From: Leptospira noumeaensis
Lineage (GTDB): Bacteria > Spirochaetota > Leptospiria > Leptospirales > Leptospiraceae
Direction of reading: 5' to 3'
Assembly (NCBI RefSeq): GCF_004770765.1
Contig: NZ_RQFK01000011.1
Location: forward strand, 496,001 to 560,000
Length of the DNA: 64,000 bases
In this document: piece by piece, positions 37,307 to 47,779 of the stretch
Layout: the number at the start of each line of letters is the position of its first letter
How positions within the stretch are numbered: position 1 is the first letter of the stretch
Position numbers and translations under genes: made by a program
The notes under the pieces: generated by a model
The model's input: the letters and a program-made list of their open reading frames with translations, nothing else
Databases searched by the model: none
Told to the model about the DNA's origin: nothing

Positions 37307-40035
37307 TCTCGTTCCCCTTTTTGTGCCTTTGGCAAATACACCCTAAACTCTGTTCCATTCTCATCTGACGAAAATTCAATCGAACCCCTCATCTTTTCTA
37401 CGATTTGTTTACAAATGTCAAGCCCAAGCCCAATTCCTTCGCCATGTTTTTTTGTAGTGAAAAAAGGTAGGAAAATTTTATCCCGAATTTCAGGAGCAAT
37501 TCCTTTACCCGTATCATGAATGGTAGTGACCACCGAATCATCATTTGAAGAAACAGAAATTCTTAATTTACCACGATAGTCCATAGCTTGTAAAGCATTG
37601 TTAATGATATTGATCCAAACTTGATTGAGTTTGTCTCTCTCCGCCAAACAATCATCAGTTGTTGTATAAAATTTGGTAATTTCCACATCGTTTTTAATTT
37701 TAGTTTGGTATAAGGTGAGAATGGAATCAAGTTCCGTAGGAATATGAACATTTTGGACGTTGGTTTCGGTTTCCAACCTATCAGTGTAAAGATAATGTTT
37801 GAGTGCATTCACAACATGGGCTGCTTTTTCTGTGGCAGTTTGTACAACATAAACCAAACGATACAAACTTCCTAAAATCAAAACATTTTGTAGAATGATT
37901 CCTGTTCTTGGTTTTTTTAAAATTTTTAAGAGAGGTTCATCCAGTTGAAGGATACCAAGAGAAGCCAAATCATCCATCATCTCTTCCGGATTTTCGATTT
38001 GGTGAGAATTTAGAATTCCTAACCTTTCCTTTTTTTCCATACGATTGAGAAGTCCTGAATTACGAGATCCAAACGACACACTCATATGCAGTAAATGTCG
38101 GAAGTCCTCTCTTTCCGATACATCCAAAGATTCTAAAAATTCAGGCAAACTGGTCACATCATTTTTTAGAATCTCAGACATGGTATGTACACTGGAAGTG
38201 ATGGCACCAAGAGGTGTGTTCAGTTCATGTGTGATCCCAGCTGCGAATTGTCCAAGGGCTGCTAATTTTTCACTTTGTAAAAGTTGGGTTTGTGTTTTGT
38301 GTAAATCGATGAGAATTTTTTCTTTTGTTTCAATCATCTCCACAAGGCTACGATTACTTTCGATGAGTGCTTCTGTTCTTTGACCAATTTTATCTTCTAA
38401 ATTGGAATTAGTTTCCATCACCAAACGTTGGCTTTCTTCCACTCTTTCAAAACTTTGTTTGAGTTCGGAAGACATAAAACGAAAAGCCTCGGATAAATCT
38501 TTGAGTTCAGCAATCATACTTTCGCCAATAGGAATGTCCCAATGCCCTTTGGCTAATGATTTGGATGCTTTGGCAAAGGACAATACGGGCCTTGTCACAA
38601 ACTCGGCAAGAACTACGGCAAGAAGCAAACTTAGTAAGATGGCCCATGCAAAAACCATTGCCGATTCACTATTTCCTGAAATGACTCCACTCAAATAAAA
38701 TGAATAAGGAAACAAAGTGATGAGATAGGTTTTTTCTTTTAAATTCGGATGTGTGTAAATGGTGACCATTGCATTCCAATTTTCTCTGGAGAGTGGTTTT
38801 TTGGTAACGATGGCAAAACTAAATCGTTTTTCAGAAGTATTGATTTCGTTTCCTAATTTTTTTAATTCAACTCTTACGGTTTCTTGTAATCTAGTTTTTC
38901 CAAGATCCATAGAAAGTGATGCCAAAGGATTCAAATTTTCATCTAACAAAAAAACACGAGCTTGTGGATTTACTTTGGAATCATCCAGTACAGTGACTAA
39001 GTCTTTGGGATTAAAATTGTGACCAGTTACCTTAGGAAGTTCCGATAAGTAACGATCCATACTTAAATTGATATTTTTTGACCATTGCCTGTGTAAAACT
39101 TCCACCATTTGAAAGGCAGATTTTTCTGCATTTTTCAAGGTCACGTAAGCAGTCACTCCAACAAGAAACAAAACTAAAAAGACAAAAGGGGCCACAATGA
39201 ATAACTGTAACGAAATCCCTGTTCGAGTATCCGATTCGGGTTGTAGGATTTTCCATTCCTTAGGGCCTGATTTCCAAATGGATTGTGGGTCAGAAAGGGT
39301 CACCTCCTTCATTTGGCCAGGAAGTTCTGCCCAAAAAAAGCCAAACCGCCTAACAATAGGAAAGGTGACTAACATGACAAAAGGAGCAAGGATCCAAGTA
39401 ATCCCTGTTGTGAAAAGTAGTGCAGAACTAATTGTATGGTAAGAAATCTCTGCTCCAAATTGTTCTGAACATAAAAATCCCCATAAAAAAGGTTCAAGGA
39501 TTAAAAATAATAGAACAAAAAGAAAATAATAAACCCATATCCTAAATTTACGAAAGTCAGGTGACTTACCTATCATTTGGTAAGAAAGCCAAAACATTGT
39601 GGGATTGATAAAGTAACCAGGCAACCAGTCCCATAAAAATTCAGGAGGAACTCCTTCAATGAGATCCGATAACCCATAAGCAAAAGGAACTGCAAGAAGG
39701 GCTGGGAATCCAAAAAAATTCAAACAAAGGAATACAGATAAATCTTTCAGGCTCTCTAAAGTTTGTGCTCCCGGGATGAGAACAATGGAACTACCTAAAT
39801 ACCCAGTGACAAAGATAGAAACAAAGGTAATGAGAAACCAATAAAAACTAGTTAGATTCCAATTCCAGACTTCCCGTGAAATGCGGAAAGATTTTCCATT
39901 TCTAAATGTGAATCCTGTAAAAGCAAAAATGGAAAGAATCGAACCGAATAAAAAAGAGAACCGACCCCAAACCTCTAAAATCGGCAAAGGGATGTTTGAA
40001 ACGATACGTTCAATCCAAACAATGATTTCGGCCAT
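37303..40035 (-). CDS. Large membrane sensor histidine kinase with H-box/N-box insertion
   Basis: The 910-residue protein has about seven to eight hydrophobic helices over residues 20-260, another helix near 280-300, an extracytoplasmic sensor of about 150 residues, a helix near 460-480, a HAMP-like linker ([19 protein letters not shown]), a coiled coil, then the kinase core. His603 lies in [12 protein letters not shown]; the N-box Asn is at 813, the G1 box DTGKG at 841 and [13 protein letters not shown] follows. His-to-Asn distance is 210 residues, about 100 more than usual, due to an acidic helical insertion. It is followed by its response regulator. The stimulus is unknown. Confidence 0.92.
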   Translation of the reverse strand: MAEIIVWIERIVSNIPLPILEVWGRFSFLFGSILSIFAFTGFTFRNGKSFRISREVWNWNLTSFYWFLITFVSIFVTGYLGSSIVLIPGAQTLESLKDLSVFLCLNFFGFPALLAVPFAYGLSDLIEGVPPEFLWDWLPGYFINPTMFWLSYQMIGKSPDFRKFRIWVYYFLFVLLFLILEPFLWGFLCSEQFGAEISYHTISSALLFTTGITWILAPFVMLVTFPIVRRFGFFWAELPGQMKEVTLSDPQSIWKSGPKEWKILQPESDTRTGISLQLFIVAPFVFLVLFLVGVTAYVTLKNAEKSAFQMVEVLHRQWSKNINLSMDRYLSELPKVTGHNFNPKDLVTVLDDSKVNPQARVFLLDENLNPLASLSMDLGKTRLQETVRVELKKLGNEINTSEKRFSFAIVTKKPLSRENWNAMVTIYTHPNLKEKTYLITLFPYSFYLSGVISGNSESAMVFAWAILLSLLLAVVLAEFVTRPVLSFAKASKSLAKGHWDIPIGESMIAELKDLSEAFRFMSSELKQSFERVEESQRLVMETNSNLEDKIGQRTEALIESNRSLVEMIETKEKILIDLHKTQTQLLQSEKLAALGQFAAGITHELNTPLGAITSSVHTMSEILKNDVTSLPEFLESLDVSEREDFRHLLHMSVSFGSRNSGLLNRMEKKERLGILNSHQIENPEEMMDDLASLGILQLDEPLLKILKKPRTGIILQNVLILGSLYRLVYVVQTATEKAAHVVNALKHYLYTDRLETETNVQNVHIPTELDSILTLYQTKIKNDVEITKFYTTTDDCLAERDKLNQVWINIINNALQAMDYRGKLRISVSSNDDSVVTTIHDTGKGIAPEIRDKIFLPFFTTKKHGEGIGLGLDICKQIVEKMRGSIEFSSDENGTEFRVYLPKAQKGERD

Positions 40036-40056
40036 GGCCCGTGAATCGTAAGCGAA

Positions 40057-41133
40057 CTAGGATTCTAAGTAAAGCAAAATCTTTTTTACTTTGGAAGCGA
40101 GGGAAGAAGGAAACTCTGTATCTAAATCAGAAAGACTCACCCACTTAGTTTCGACTCCGAATTTTTTTGCCAGAACTTCCACCCATTCCCGACTTTCCAA
40201 AACATAAGAATATACGGAAAATCCCATCTTATGGTGGGTGATGGTATGTTTGAACTCTCCAATGGGTGTTAAGTTTTTACTAGGATTCGAATCTTTTATG
40301 GATAAAAAGATCTGACTCGGTTCATAGGTTTCTTCGGGAATTTCACCGATAAAGCCGTAGGGCAAATGAAACATCCCTTTCAAAAAACGCATCTTTGGTT
40401 CTCGGAGGAGGAGGATGGAATTTTTATAATAGAGAACAAAAATCTCACCCTTTAAGATGATTTGTTTTTTGTCTTTTACCCTGAGTGGGATTTCTGAAGT
40501 TTTTTGGTGGATTCTAGCAAAACAAAATTCAGAAAGAGGGCATAACAGACATTTAGGTGATTCAGGGAGACAAATGGTGGCACCAAGTTCCATCACCGCT
40601 TGGTTGTGGTCTCCCGGATGATCTTCGTTTAAAAACTCATCTGCTATCTTTTGTAAGTCGGTATCTGCTTTGGCCCCTAAGATATTATTAGTATAACCAT
40701 AATAACGAGACAAAACACGTTTTACGTTTCCATCCAAAACGGCAAAGGGTAGGTCGTAGGCGATGGAAAGGATGGCTCTTGCAGTATAATTTCCAATTCC
40801 TGGAAGTTTTAAAATTAAGTTAAGGTCCTTGGGAAAGGCTCCATTATAATTTTGAACTAATAAGATGGCGGCCTTTCTTATATTTCTAGCACGGCTGTAA
40901 TACCCAAGCCCCTTCCAATTTGCCAAAACTTCCTCTTCTTCGGCATGGGCTAATGATTCAGGATTTGGAAATCGTTTGATAAAGGATTCATACAAAGGCA
41001 ACATCGCATTAACGCGAGTTTGTTGCAGCATTACTTCTGAGATCCAAATGGGATAAGCCTGTTTTTTTTTACGAAACGGGAGATCCCTTTTGTGGGTTAA
41101 ATACCAATCGTGGAGTTTTTTCTTTGGATTCAA
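40057..41133 (-). CDS. mutY: A/G-specific adenine glycosylase MutY
   Basis: The 358-residue base-excision enzyme removes adenine mispaired with 8-oxoguanine. MLQQTRV, the helix-hairpin-helix KLPGIGNYTARAI with the catalytic Asp in FAVLDGNVKRV, and the [4Fe-4S] Cys pattern C-x6-C-x2-C-x5-C (CLPESPKCLLCPLSEFC) are all present, followed by a NUDIX-like C-terminal domain. The start is a TTG overlapping the upstream stop by 4 bp. Length is normal for the family. Confidence 0.95.
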   Translation of the reverse strand: MNPKKKLHDWYLTHKRDLPFRKKKQAYPIWISEVMLQQTRVNAMLPLYESFIKRFPNPESLAHAEEEEVLANWKGLGYYSRARNIRKAAILLVQNYNGAFPKDLNLILKLPGIGNYTARAILSIAYDLPFAVLDGNVKRVLSRYYGYTNNILGAKADTDLQKIADEFLNEDHPGDHNQAVMELGATICLPESPKCLLCPLSEFCFARIHQKTSEIPLRVKDKKQIILKGEIFVLYYKNSILLLREPKMRFLKGMFHLPYGFIGEIPEETYEPSQIFLSIKDSNPSKNLTPIGEFKHTITHHKMGFSVYSYVLESREWVEVLAKKFGVETKWVSLSDLDTEFPSSLASKVKKILLYLES

Positions 41134-41414
41134 ATTTCTGAATCTTGGATGCTATAACGAAGGTAGGTATTACAACTTCCTTCTTCGGTGTACCGAACTA
41201 AATCATAGTCCAAACGAGTGGAACGGAAGAATTTGGAATGAGCCAGTCTTTCACGAATTTCCTGACGGATATGATCCCTAGCTTCTTGGCGTTTGTCATA
41301 ATAGGCAGGCGAGAGGATTTCACTTTTGTAGGACAAACTTCCCTCGCGGTAGATCGCGACCGTGACTTGCACCCTATATTTTCTCTGTAGGCCTTGTTTT
41401 ACTTCAGTATTCAT
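41130..41414 (-). CDS. Small hypothetical protein upstream of mutY
   Basis: I choose the ATG at 41414 (MNTEVKQGLQR), 94 residues; a TTG three codons earlier is possible. The protein is soluble, charged, with a beta-rich first half (YRVQVTVAIYREGSLSYKSEIL) and a helical Arg-rich second half (RDHIRQEIRERLAH). I recognise no family. It overlaps mutY by 4 bp, so expression is coupled. A DNA-repair link is only positional. Confidence 0.7.
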   Translation of the reverse strand: MNTEVKQGLQRKYRVQVTVAIYREGSLSYKSEILSPAYYDKRQEARDHIRQEIRERLAHSKFFRSTRLDYDLVRYTEEGSCNTYLRYSIQDSEI

Positions 41415-41555
41415 CGTATCCAAAACTAAGGGGTTTTCTTCCTAAATTGATTTTCGGTCTTCAAAGGATGGAAATTGAAACCCACAGATTTTTTTCATAC
41501 TGCTTGCCCAAAATTTCGAATTTAATTTCCTAGATAATGAGAACATAAGATTCAA

Positions 41556-43613
41556 ATGAGCACCAAATACAACGAATCGCCATTTTTTTACAAAAGACGT
41601 CCCACTCGAGAAGTGATGGTAGGAAACGTTGGAATTGGAGGAAAAAACCCAATTCGCATCCAATCCATGATTACATCTAACACAAGAGATACGGAAGCAA
41701 GTATCAAACAAATTTCCGATTTAGAAAAAGCTGGGTCAGAAATCGTTCGCCTAACAGTTCCAAGCCAAGCTGATGCAGACAACCTACCAAACATTCGTAA
41801 GAGGATGAAAGAACTCGGGCTCAAAGTTCCATTGGTAGCAGACATTCATTTTACTCCACAAGTTGCTCTCAAATCTGTGGAATGGGTTGAGAAGGTGCGA
41901 ATCAATCCAGGTAACTTTGCAGACAAAAAAAAATTTGAAATCATCGAATACACAGACAAAGACTACAACGAAGAGTTAGAAAGAATCGATGAAGTATTCA
42001 CACCTCTTGTTTTACGTGCCAAAGAACTGGGTGTTGCCATGAGGATCGGAACAAACCACGGAAGCCTATCCGACCGGATTATGAACAGGTTTGGGGACAC
42101 TCCCCTTGGGATGGTAGAATCTGCCTTGGAGTTTATTCGTATCGCAGAAAGAAATTCCTATAAAGACATTGTTGTTTCCATGAAGGCATCCAATCCCCAA
42201 GTGATGATCCAAGCCTATCGTATGTTAGTTTCGAGATTTTATGATTTAGGAATGGACTATCCCTTACACTTGGGTGTGACTGAGGCTGGGGATGGAAAGG
42301 ATGGAAGGATCAAATCTGCTATTGGGATTGGAAGTTTGTTAGAAGATGGACTTGGTGACACCATCCGTGTATCTCTTACCGAAGATGCCATTTATGAAAT
42401 CCCTGTTGCGAAAGAATTAGTCAGGAAATACAATGAAAGTTTTTTAAAAGAACTAGCAGTTTCACCTAGTTCCGCAAATCTAACTTCCGCATCCGATGCC
42501 TCAGTTTCACAAAACAGAGAAACCATCTATACAGAATTTCGTGATCCTTTCCAATACTCTAGATTCTATTCAAAAGAATTAAGTTTGGGAGAAACAAAAC
42601 TGGGGGATACGTCCCCTGTGAGAATCGAAATTAGTTTTCCATTTTTTGGATCCGAATCCGCAGAAGAAGTTCTAAACCTTATCCAAAGAGAAACCAAATC
42701 GGGGAGAATCCCAGAAATCATTCATTTCGATATCCAATCGGAAATGGATTTGATTTCGCTAGGAACTATGGTCAGACGAGGATCATTCCCTCTTCCTGTT
42801 TCTGTGGAATTATCTAAAGAACTCACCTACCAATATGATAGTTTGGCAGAAGACCTGTATCGCATTCATAAATGGGTGATCAACCCGAGTATTTTTTTCC
42901 AAGAATCAGAAGAGTCATGGGATGACCTTTTGGATTTTGTCACACGTTTCGCAAAAGACAAACGATGTATCGAATGGAGTATCGACCCAAAAGACATCCA
43001 GTTAGTAGAAAAAGTTGTAAGAGAATCCCAAAAGAGAAAAATTCAAAATTTAATTTTTTCGGTTAAAAACGGAGATCTCCTCACCATACGAAAATTAGCT
43101 TTTCATTTAAGTGAATCAGATTATCCCATCACTCTAGTCACAAAATCCGACAACAAAGAAAAACTTCTTTATGATTCTTCAATCCAAGTGGGCGGGAGTT
43201 TACTCGATGGAATCGGAGATGTGGTGCGCCTCTCTTTTGGGGACGGAGAACCAGACGAATCTCTGGTTTTGAGTTTTGATATTTTACAGGCCACGAGACT
43301 TCGCCTAACAAAGACTGAATATATTTCCTGCCCCTCTTGCGGTCGAACCATGTTTGATTTACAATCCACAACGGCTATGATCAAAAAAATGACAGGCCAC
43401 CTAAAAGGTGTGAAAATTGCTGTGATGGGTTGTATCGTGAATGGTCCTGGAGAGATGGCGGATGCCGATTTTGGATACGTCGGAGCCGGAATTGGTAAGG
43501 TTCATCTCTACAAAGGGAAAGAAATTGTCAAAAAAGGAGTGTCTGAGGTGGAAGCAGCCGACCAACTCATTGAACTCATTCGCGAAAATGGAATGTGGAG
43601 CGATCCAGAATAA
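41556..43613 (+). CDS. ispG: 4-hydroxy-3-methylbut-2-enyl diphosphate synthase (long form)
   Basis: The 685-residue enzyme converts MEcPP to HMBPP in the MEP isoprenoid pathway. The N-terminal TIM barrel (IRIQSMITSNTRDTEASIKQI, LVADIHFTP, VRINPGN, SKGNHGSL-like NHGSLSDR) and the C-terminal [4Fe-4S] domain (SCPSCGRTMFDL, GCIVNGPGEMADADFGYVG) are present. About 300 extra residues between them form a second barrel-like insert, as in plants and Chlamydia, compared with about 370 residues in E. coli. It is the first gene of a plus-strand group and is divergent from the mutY group. Confidence 0.95.
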   Translation: MSTKYNESPFFYKRRPTREVMVGNVGIGGKNPIRIQSMITSNTRDTEASIKQISDLEKAGSEIVRLTVPSQADADNLPNIRKRMKELGLKVPLVADIHFTPQVALKSVEWVEKVRINPGNFADKKKFEIIEYTDKDYNEELERIDEVFTPLVLRAKELGVAMRIGTNHGSLSDRIMNRFGDTPLGMVESALEFIRIAERNSYKDIVVSMKASNPQVMIQAYRMLVSRFYDLGMDYPLHLGVTEAGDGKDGRIKSAIGIGSLLEDGLGDTIRVSLTEDAIYEIPVAKELVRKYNESFLKELAVSPSSANLTSASDASVSQNRETIYTEFRDPFQYSRFYSKELSLGETKLGDTSPVRIEISFPFFGSESAEEVLNLIQRETKSGRIPEIIHFDIQSEMDLISLGTMVRRGSFPLPVSVELSKELTYQYDSLAEDLYRIHKWVINPSIFFQESEESWDDLLDFVTRFAKDKRCIEWSIDPKDIQLVEKVVRESQKRKIQNLIFSVKNGDLLTIRKLAFHLSESDYPITLVTKSDNKEKLLYDSSIQVGGSLLDGIGDVVRLSFGDGEPDESLVLSFDILQATRLRLTKTEYISCPSCGRTMFDLQSTTAMIKKMTGHLKGVKIAVMGCIVNGPGEMADADFGYVGAGIGKVHLYKGKEIVKKGVSEVEAADQLIELIRENGMWSDPE

Positions 43614-43655
43614 AAAGTAGTTCCCCTCTTTCCACGGATGTGAACCATTTCCACC

Positions 43656-45344
43656 GTGGAAGAAAAAGAAACCCAAGAGATCCTCACTAGGATCCAAACT
43701 ATGGAAAGGGAGCTTTCTTTTCTAAAAGAAAGAGTTTTATCCCTATCGAGTCCTAAAGTCACTCAGAAACAAGTTAACCCACCTGTTCCAAAACCAATTC
43801 CTGTCGTAAATCACCAAACAGAGGTTCCATTAAATGATGGCCCAGGTTGGTTTGTGGAATGGATCGGAGAAAACCTATTTGTTAAGTTAGGAGTTTTCTC
43901 CTTATTACTTGCCTCCATTTGGTTTTTCTATTTAGCAATCGAAGAATATTGGATCAACGAATCAGTTCGTATTTGGATAGGCCTTATATCCGCCATCCCC
44001 ATTTTACTCTATGGATACCGAGTAAGAAACACTCGGCCGTATCTCTCTCCAAGTCTTTTGGGGCTTGGGATTGCTGTTTTGTTTTCCGCCTATTATTCGG
44101 GGTATTTATGGTATGATTTGTATTCCACAGAAACATGTTTTGTTGGACTACTCATCATCAGTTTAACAACAGTTGCCATCGCCCATGCACAAAAAAGCGA
44201 AGTGTTATTTGGGTTTGCCTCTTTTGGTGCTTTCCTTGTTCCCCTACTTCTTTCCACGGGCCAAAACTCCTATCCTTTTTTATTCACCTATTTACTCCTT
44301 TGGAATTTATTATTCTTTTGGGTGAAAAAAGATACAGGTTGGAAAGTGATCCCACTGATTTTACTCGCCGCAAACCACCTAATTTTTGTTGGATGGGCCA
44401 ATGACAACTTAGTGGATGCAAAACCATTTTTTCCAATTGTTTTTCAACTAGGTGTTTTTGTATTATTTTTACTCAGAGAGTTCCAAACACTTGAAACTAC
44501 AAAATCCAAAGAACCAATTTTTACTTTAGTCACAATTGGGTTTACCGTTGGACTTGGATTCATTCAGTCCTTCTGGGTTTTTTCCGTTTTTTATCCAATC
44601 GCAAAACCATTTTTACTCAGTTTAATCCTGATTCTATTTTACGGATTGTATGAACGTTCCATTCGAAAAACAGAACTCAGTATGGAGAAGAAAAAAATCT
44701 ACGATTTGATTGGGTTATTCGGACTTCCCTTTATTGTAAGCCTAATCGTCATTGGAACTACAGGAAAACTATTAGCATTTAGTCTGATCAGTTTTGCCTT
44801 TCTCGTGACGGTTGCTTCTACCTATTCCAAACAACTTTATATGTACTGGGCTGCTTTTCCGGTTTGGTTTTTTGCATTGTTTTATGTTTTTGCATTCACC
44901 TATCGTTCTATAAACGAAATTCCATTTTTAAACGGAAGATTTTTGGTTTTTGCCACAGGTTCAGTTTATCTCGTACTTTCCTATTTTTATAGCAGAAAGT
45001 TTTCCGACTTAGCCAAAGTCTTTTTATACGCAGCTTATCCTTACTGGTTACTCGGAACCTTTGTTGAAATCCATTTAGGTTTCCCTGAAGATAAAAAATT
45101 ATTCCTCTATACACTGAGTTTGATTGTGTATGGATTAATTGCTTTGTCAGTCGGATTTCTAAAAAGAATCCAACCACTAAAAATCGTAGGATTTGGATCA
45201 CTATCTCTTGTGATCATCAAATTCTATTTATACGATTTCTGGAATTTAAGTTTGGGATACAGAATTCTCGCAGGTTTATTCTTAGGTGTTACGCTTATCG
45301 TAACAGGAACATTATACAATCATTTCAAAAAGGAAACAAAATGA
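43656..45344 (+). CDS. DUF2339-family polytopic membrane protein
   Basis: The 562-residue protein starts at a GTG and has an N-terminal coiled-coil (MEEKETQEILTRIQTMEREL), a proline-rich linker and then some 14 or more hydrophobic helices with the DUF2339 core opening WFVEWIGENLFVKLGVFSLLLASIWFFY. The family's function is unknown. It overlaps the DUF3999 gene by 4 bp, an arrangement seen in other bacteria, so the two likely make one membrane complex. Confidence 0.8.
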   Translation: MEEKETQEILTRIQTMERELSFLKERVLSLSSPKVTQKQVNPPVPKPIPVVNHQTEVPLNDGPGWFVEWIGENLFVKLGVFSLLLASIWFFYLAIEEYWINESVRIWIGLISAIPILLYGYRVRNTRPYLSPSLLGLGIAVLFSAYYSGYLWYDLYSTETCFVGLLIISLTTVAIAHAQKSEVLFGFASFGAFLVPLLLSTGQNSYPFLFTYLLLWNLLFFWVKKDTGWKVIPLILLAANHLIFVGWANDNLVDAKPFFPIVFQLGVFVLFLLREFQTLETTKSKEPIFTLVTIGFTVGLGFIQSFWVFSVFYPIAKPFLLSLILILFYGLYERSIRKTELSMEKKKIYDLIGLFGLPFIVSLIVIGTTGKLLAFSLISFAFLVTVASTYSKQLYMYWAAFPVWFFALFYVFAFTYRSINEIPFLNGRFLVFATGSVYLVLSYFYSRKFSDLAKVFLYAAYPYWLLGTFVEIHLGFPEDKKLFLYTLSLIVYGLIALSVGFLKRIQPLKIVGFGSLSLVIIKFYLYDFWNLSLGYRILAGLFLGVTLIVTGTLYNHFKKETK

Positions 45345-46582
45345 AGACCAAGTATTTACTCCCAATATTATTTATCAGTGTTATGGCATCAGAAATTATG
45401 AGCCGACCACTTGCGGTTGAAAATTTTAAATACAAAAAAGATTTAAAAATCACAGGGACTCTTTCTCCCCAAGGAGTTGTCAAACTTACTTTAGATGAAG
45501 AAGTTTATAAACATTCATTTTATGGAGACCTCCGAGTCACCCATAACGGAGAAATTGTTCCTTATCATATTCAGAATGCAGAGGAAATTTCAAAAAATAT
45601 AGAAAAAGTAAAACCAGAACTTTTGTTTTCCAAAAAAAATGAATTGGAAATTTATGTTTTGGAACTCCCCAAATTACCGGAAGGAATGAATTATACCAAA
45701 CTTTCCGTTACAAACTCTTATGACTATGAAACGTCAGTCACTCTTAAGTTAGGTGACAATCCCGATAACTTTTCGGAATCAAAATCTGTTTTTCTCTACA
45801 AATATGGAAATCAGGCTTTAAACGAAATTGATTTGGGTGGAACAAAACATAGATTCGTTCGATTGGAAGCAGAACCAGGCTCCGACTTAAAATTCCCATC
45901 TGCTTTTCGAGCCAAACAAAACAAAAATCTTTATTGGGAAAAGTCACACACGGTATCCAATCCTGAACTGGCGGAAAACCTCTGTAAATTTTCATTTCCT
46001 AACGAATCGCAATCAGCATTTCAAATTTTAAAATTAGAATTTGAAGAGGGAAACTGGGAACGCCAAGTTACGGTTCGTGGGAAAATCGACAAAAAGGAAT
46101 GGGACACAGTATTTGAAGGAACAATCAGTCATAACAAAGCAGATGGCATTTATGCTGAAATTCCACTTTCCAAAACCATCAGCAGAGAATTCGAAATTCA
46201 AATTTATGATGGAGAAAACCAGACATTACATTTAACAAATGTAATCACAGTGCAACCTTTAGAAGAAATTTATTTTTTTGCAAATCCAGATGGAACCAAA
46301 GATGGATATGCCCTTTACTACGGGAACCCATACCAGTGGTTACCAAGTTTTGATCCATACACTTATCCTACAGGTGATGAAATCAAAAATAATGATGCAA
46401 AAACGGCCACATTGTTATCAGAAGTGGAAAATCCCGATTTCAGTTTTAGTTTACTCTACCCACCTATGTCTGGTTATTTGGCAACAGGATTCTTTTATTT
46501 AGGTGTTGCGACTTTGTTATTTCTTTTGTTTTCGATTTTAAAAACAAAACGCTCCGTTTTGACAGAATCAGAATCCAAATAA
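45341..46582 (+). CDS. DUF3999-family exported membrane-anchored protein
   Basis: The 413-residue protein has a signal peptide (MKTKYLLPILFISVMASEIMS), a large beta-rich periplasmic part and a C-terminal helix (GYLATGFFYLGVATLLFLLFSIL) with a short basic cytoplasmic tail. This layout fits DUF3999 proteins, which usually accompany DUF2339 proteins. It overlaps the preceding gene by 4 bp. Function unknown; a carbohydrate-binding-like fold in the periplasm is possible. Confidence 0.78.
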   Translation: MKTKYLLPILFISVMASEIMSRPLAVENFKYKKDLKITGTLSPQGVVKLTLDEEVYKHSFYGDLRVTHNGEIVPYHIQNAEEISKNIEKVKPELLFSKKNELEIYVLELPKLPEGMNYTKLSVTNSYDYETSVTLKLGDNPDNFSESKSVFLYKYGNQALNEIDLGGTKHRFVRLEAEPGSDLKFPSAFRAKQNKNLYWEKSHTVSNPELAENLCKFSFPNESQSAFQILKLEFEEGNWERQVTVRGKIDKKEWDTVFEGTISHNKADGIYAEIPLSKTISREFEIQIYDGENQTLHLTNVITVQPLEEIYFFANPDGTKDGYALYYGNPYQWLPSFDPYTYPTGDEIKNNDAKTATLLSEVENPDFSFSLLYPPMSGYLATGFFYLGVATLLFLLFSILKTKRSVLTESESK

Positions 46583-46594
46583 GAACTAATTTCA

Positions 46595-46635
46595 GTTCTA
46601 TCTCACAGAGTATTTTATTTTTTGTGAGATAGAAC
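46595..46635. terminator. Inverted repeat in a convergent gap, possible bidirectional terminator
   Basis: GTTCTATCTCACA (46595-46607) and TGTGAGATAGAAC (46623-46635) are perfect 13-bp arms around a T-rich 15-base loop. It lies between the DUF3999 gene and the convergent AlkB-type gene. No T-run follows the stem on either strand, so it is not a textbook intrinsic terminator, but the position between convergent genes suggests transcription ending. Confidence 0.5.
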
Positions 46636-46680
46636 GGTTCCCTAAACCAGCCTTCGTAACAATCGTTACTAATTCATACT

Positions 46681-47769
46681 TTATGACGTAGTGTTTTGAT
46701 TTTTTTCCCAAGATTCCAGGATAGGGTTCATCATAGAAAACCATAGAGGGGGAACTAATGCAATTAGAATCATTAATTCATAACCAAAAGGCAACTGGGG
46801 AGCTTCTTCATAATGACGAAGCGCTTGGTATCTTCGACCGGCATTGGCATGATGATCAGAATGTCTTTGTAATTGGAATAGAAGAGCATTCGAAACAAAA
46901 TAATTTTGATTCCAAGAGTGGACTGGCAATACTTTCTCAAATTTACCAATCGAAACTTCCTTTCGTTTCAAACCATAATGTTCAATGTAATTTGTCATTT
47001 CTAAAAGAGAAAATGCAACAAATGACTGTAATAATAAAAAACCAAGAACTTCAAAAGGAATCTCTCCGCCCAGAAGTATGGTTCCAAACATTACCATGCA
47101 AAATAAAAAAAGAATTGTGATGACCAAATACCAAATCATCTCATTTCGATAATGAAAAACACCCAGTCCCAACTTAGATAATCGTTTTTTTTCGAGTTCC
47201 CAAGCTGACTCGAGAGCACCTACAACTGTTTGCGGATAAAACTGGTAGAAGGATTGGTTTTTTTTCGAGGAGGCTGGGTCATTGGGAGTGGATACATTGG
47301 TATGGTGTCCCCGGTTATGTTCGATGTAAAAATGCATATAGGAAACAGTCATATAAATCATTTTAGAAAGGAACTGTTCATAACGGGTATTTTTATGACC
47401 AAGTTCATGACCGACAGTAATTCCAATCCCACCAGTGACAATGCCCACTGCGATTGCAAATAATACAAATTCCATAATCGAATGAGGAAATAAAACAATT
47501 CGGTAAACTGACCAAATTACAAAGATAAGTTGCAGATAAGCCCAAATCTGTGTTAGATAACGAAAAAAAGAATCATTTTGTAAGTTAAGAAAATTTGTAT
47601 CACTTGGATTGGAATCATCCTTTCCGACGAATAAATCCAATAACGGTAAAATGATAAAAACGGTAATGGGAACAATTAAATAAGTTACTCCTCCAAACTG
47701 TTCCGAAAATACTACTAACAAAGGTAATACGTAACAAAGTAAAAAACTAAATCGTTTGGTAAGAGTCAT
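46681..47769 (-). CDS. alkB: AlkB-type alkane 1-monooxygenase / fatty acyl hydroxylase
   Basis: The 362-residue integral membrane di-iron enzyme carries the histidine signatures HELGH (His121, His125), HNRGHH (His151, His155, His156) and LQRHSDHH (His303, His306, His307), with His264 in YIEHYG, all expected for AlkB. Six hydrophobic helices are visible. It hydroxylates terminal carbons of medium to long alkyl chains with rubredoxin as electron donor; no rubredoxin gene is adjacent. It is 10 bp after the TetR gene, so both form a regulated unit. Confidence 0.93.
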   Translation of the reverse strand: MTLTKRFSFLLCYVLPLLVVFSEQFGGVTYLIVPITVFIILPLLDLFVGKDDSNPSDTNFLNLQNDSFFRYLTQIWAYLQLIFVIWSVYRIVLFPHSIMEFVLFAIAVGIVTGGIGITVGHELGHKNTRYEQFLSKMIYMTVSYMHFYIEHNRGHHTNVSTPNDPASSKKNQSFYQFYPQTVVGALESAWELEKKRLSKLGLGVFHYRNEMIWYLVITILFLFCMVMFGTILLGGEIPFEVLGFLLLQSFVAFSLLEMTNYIEHYGLKRKEVSIGKFEKVLPVHSWNQNYFVSNALLFQLQRHSDHHANAGRRYQALRHYEEAPQLPFGYELMILIALVPPLWFSMMNPILESWEKNQNTTS

Positions 47770-47779
47770 ACCTATCTCC

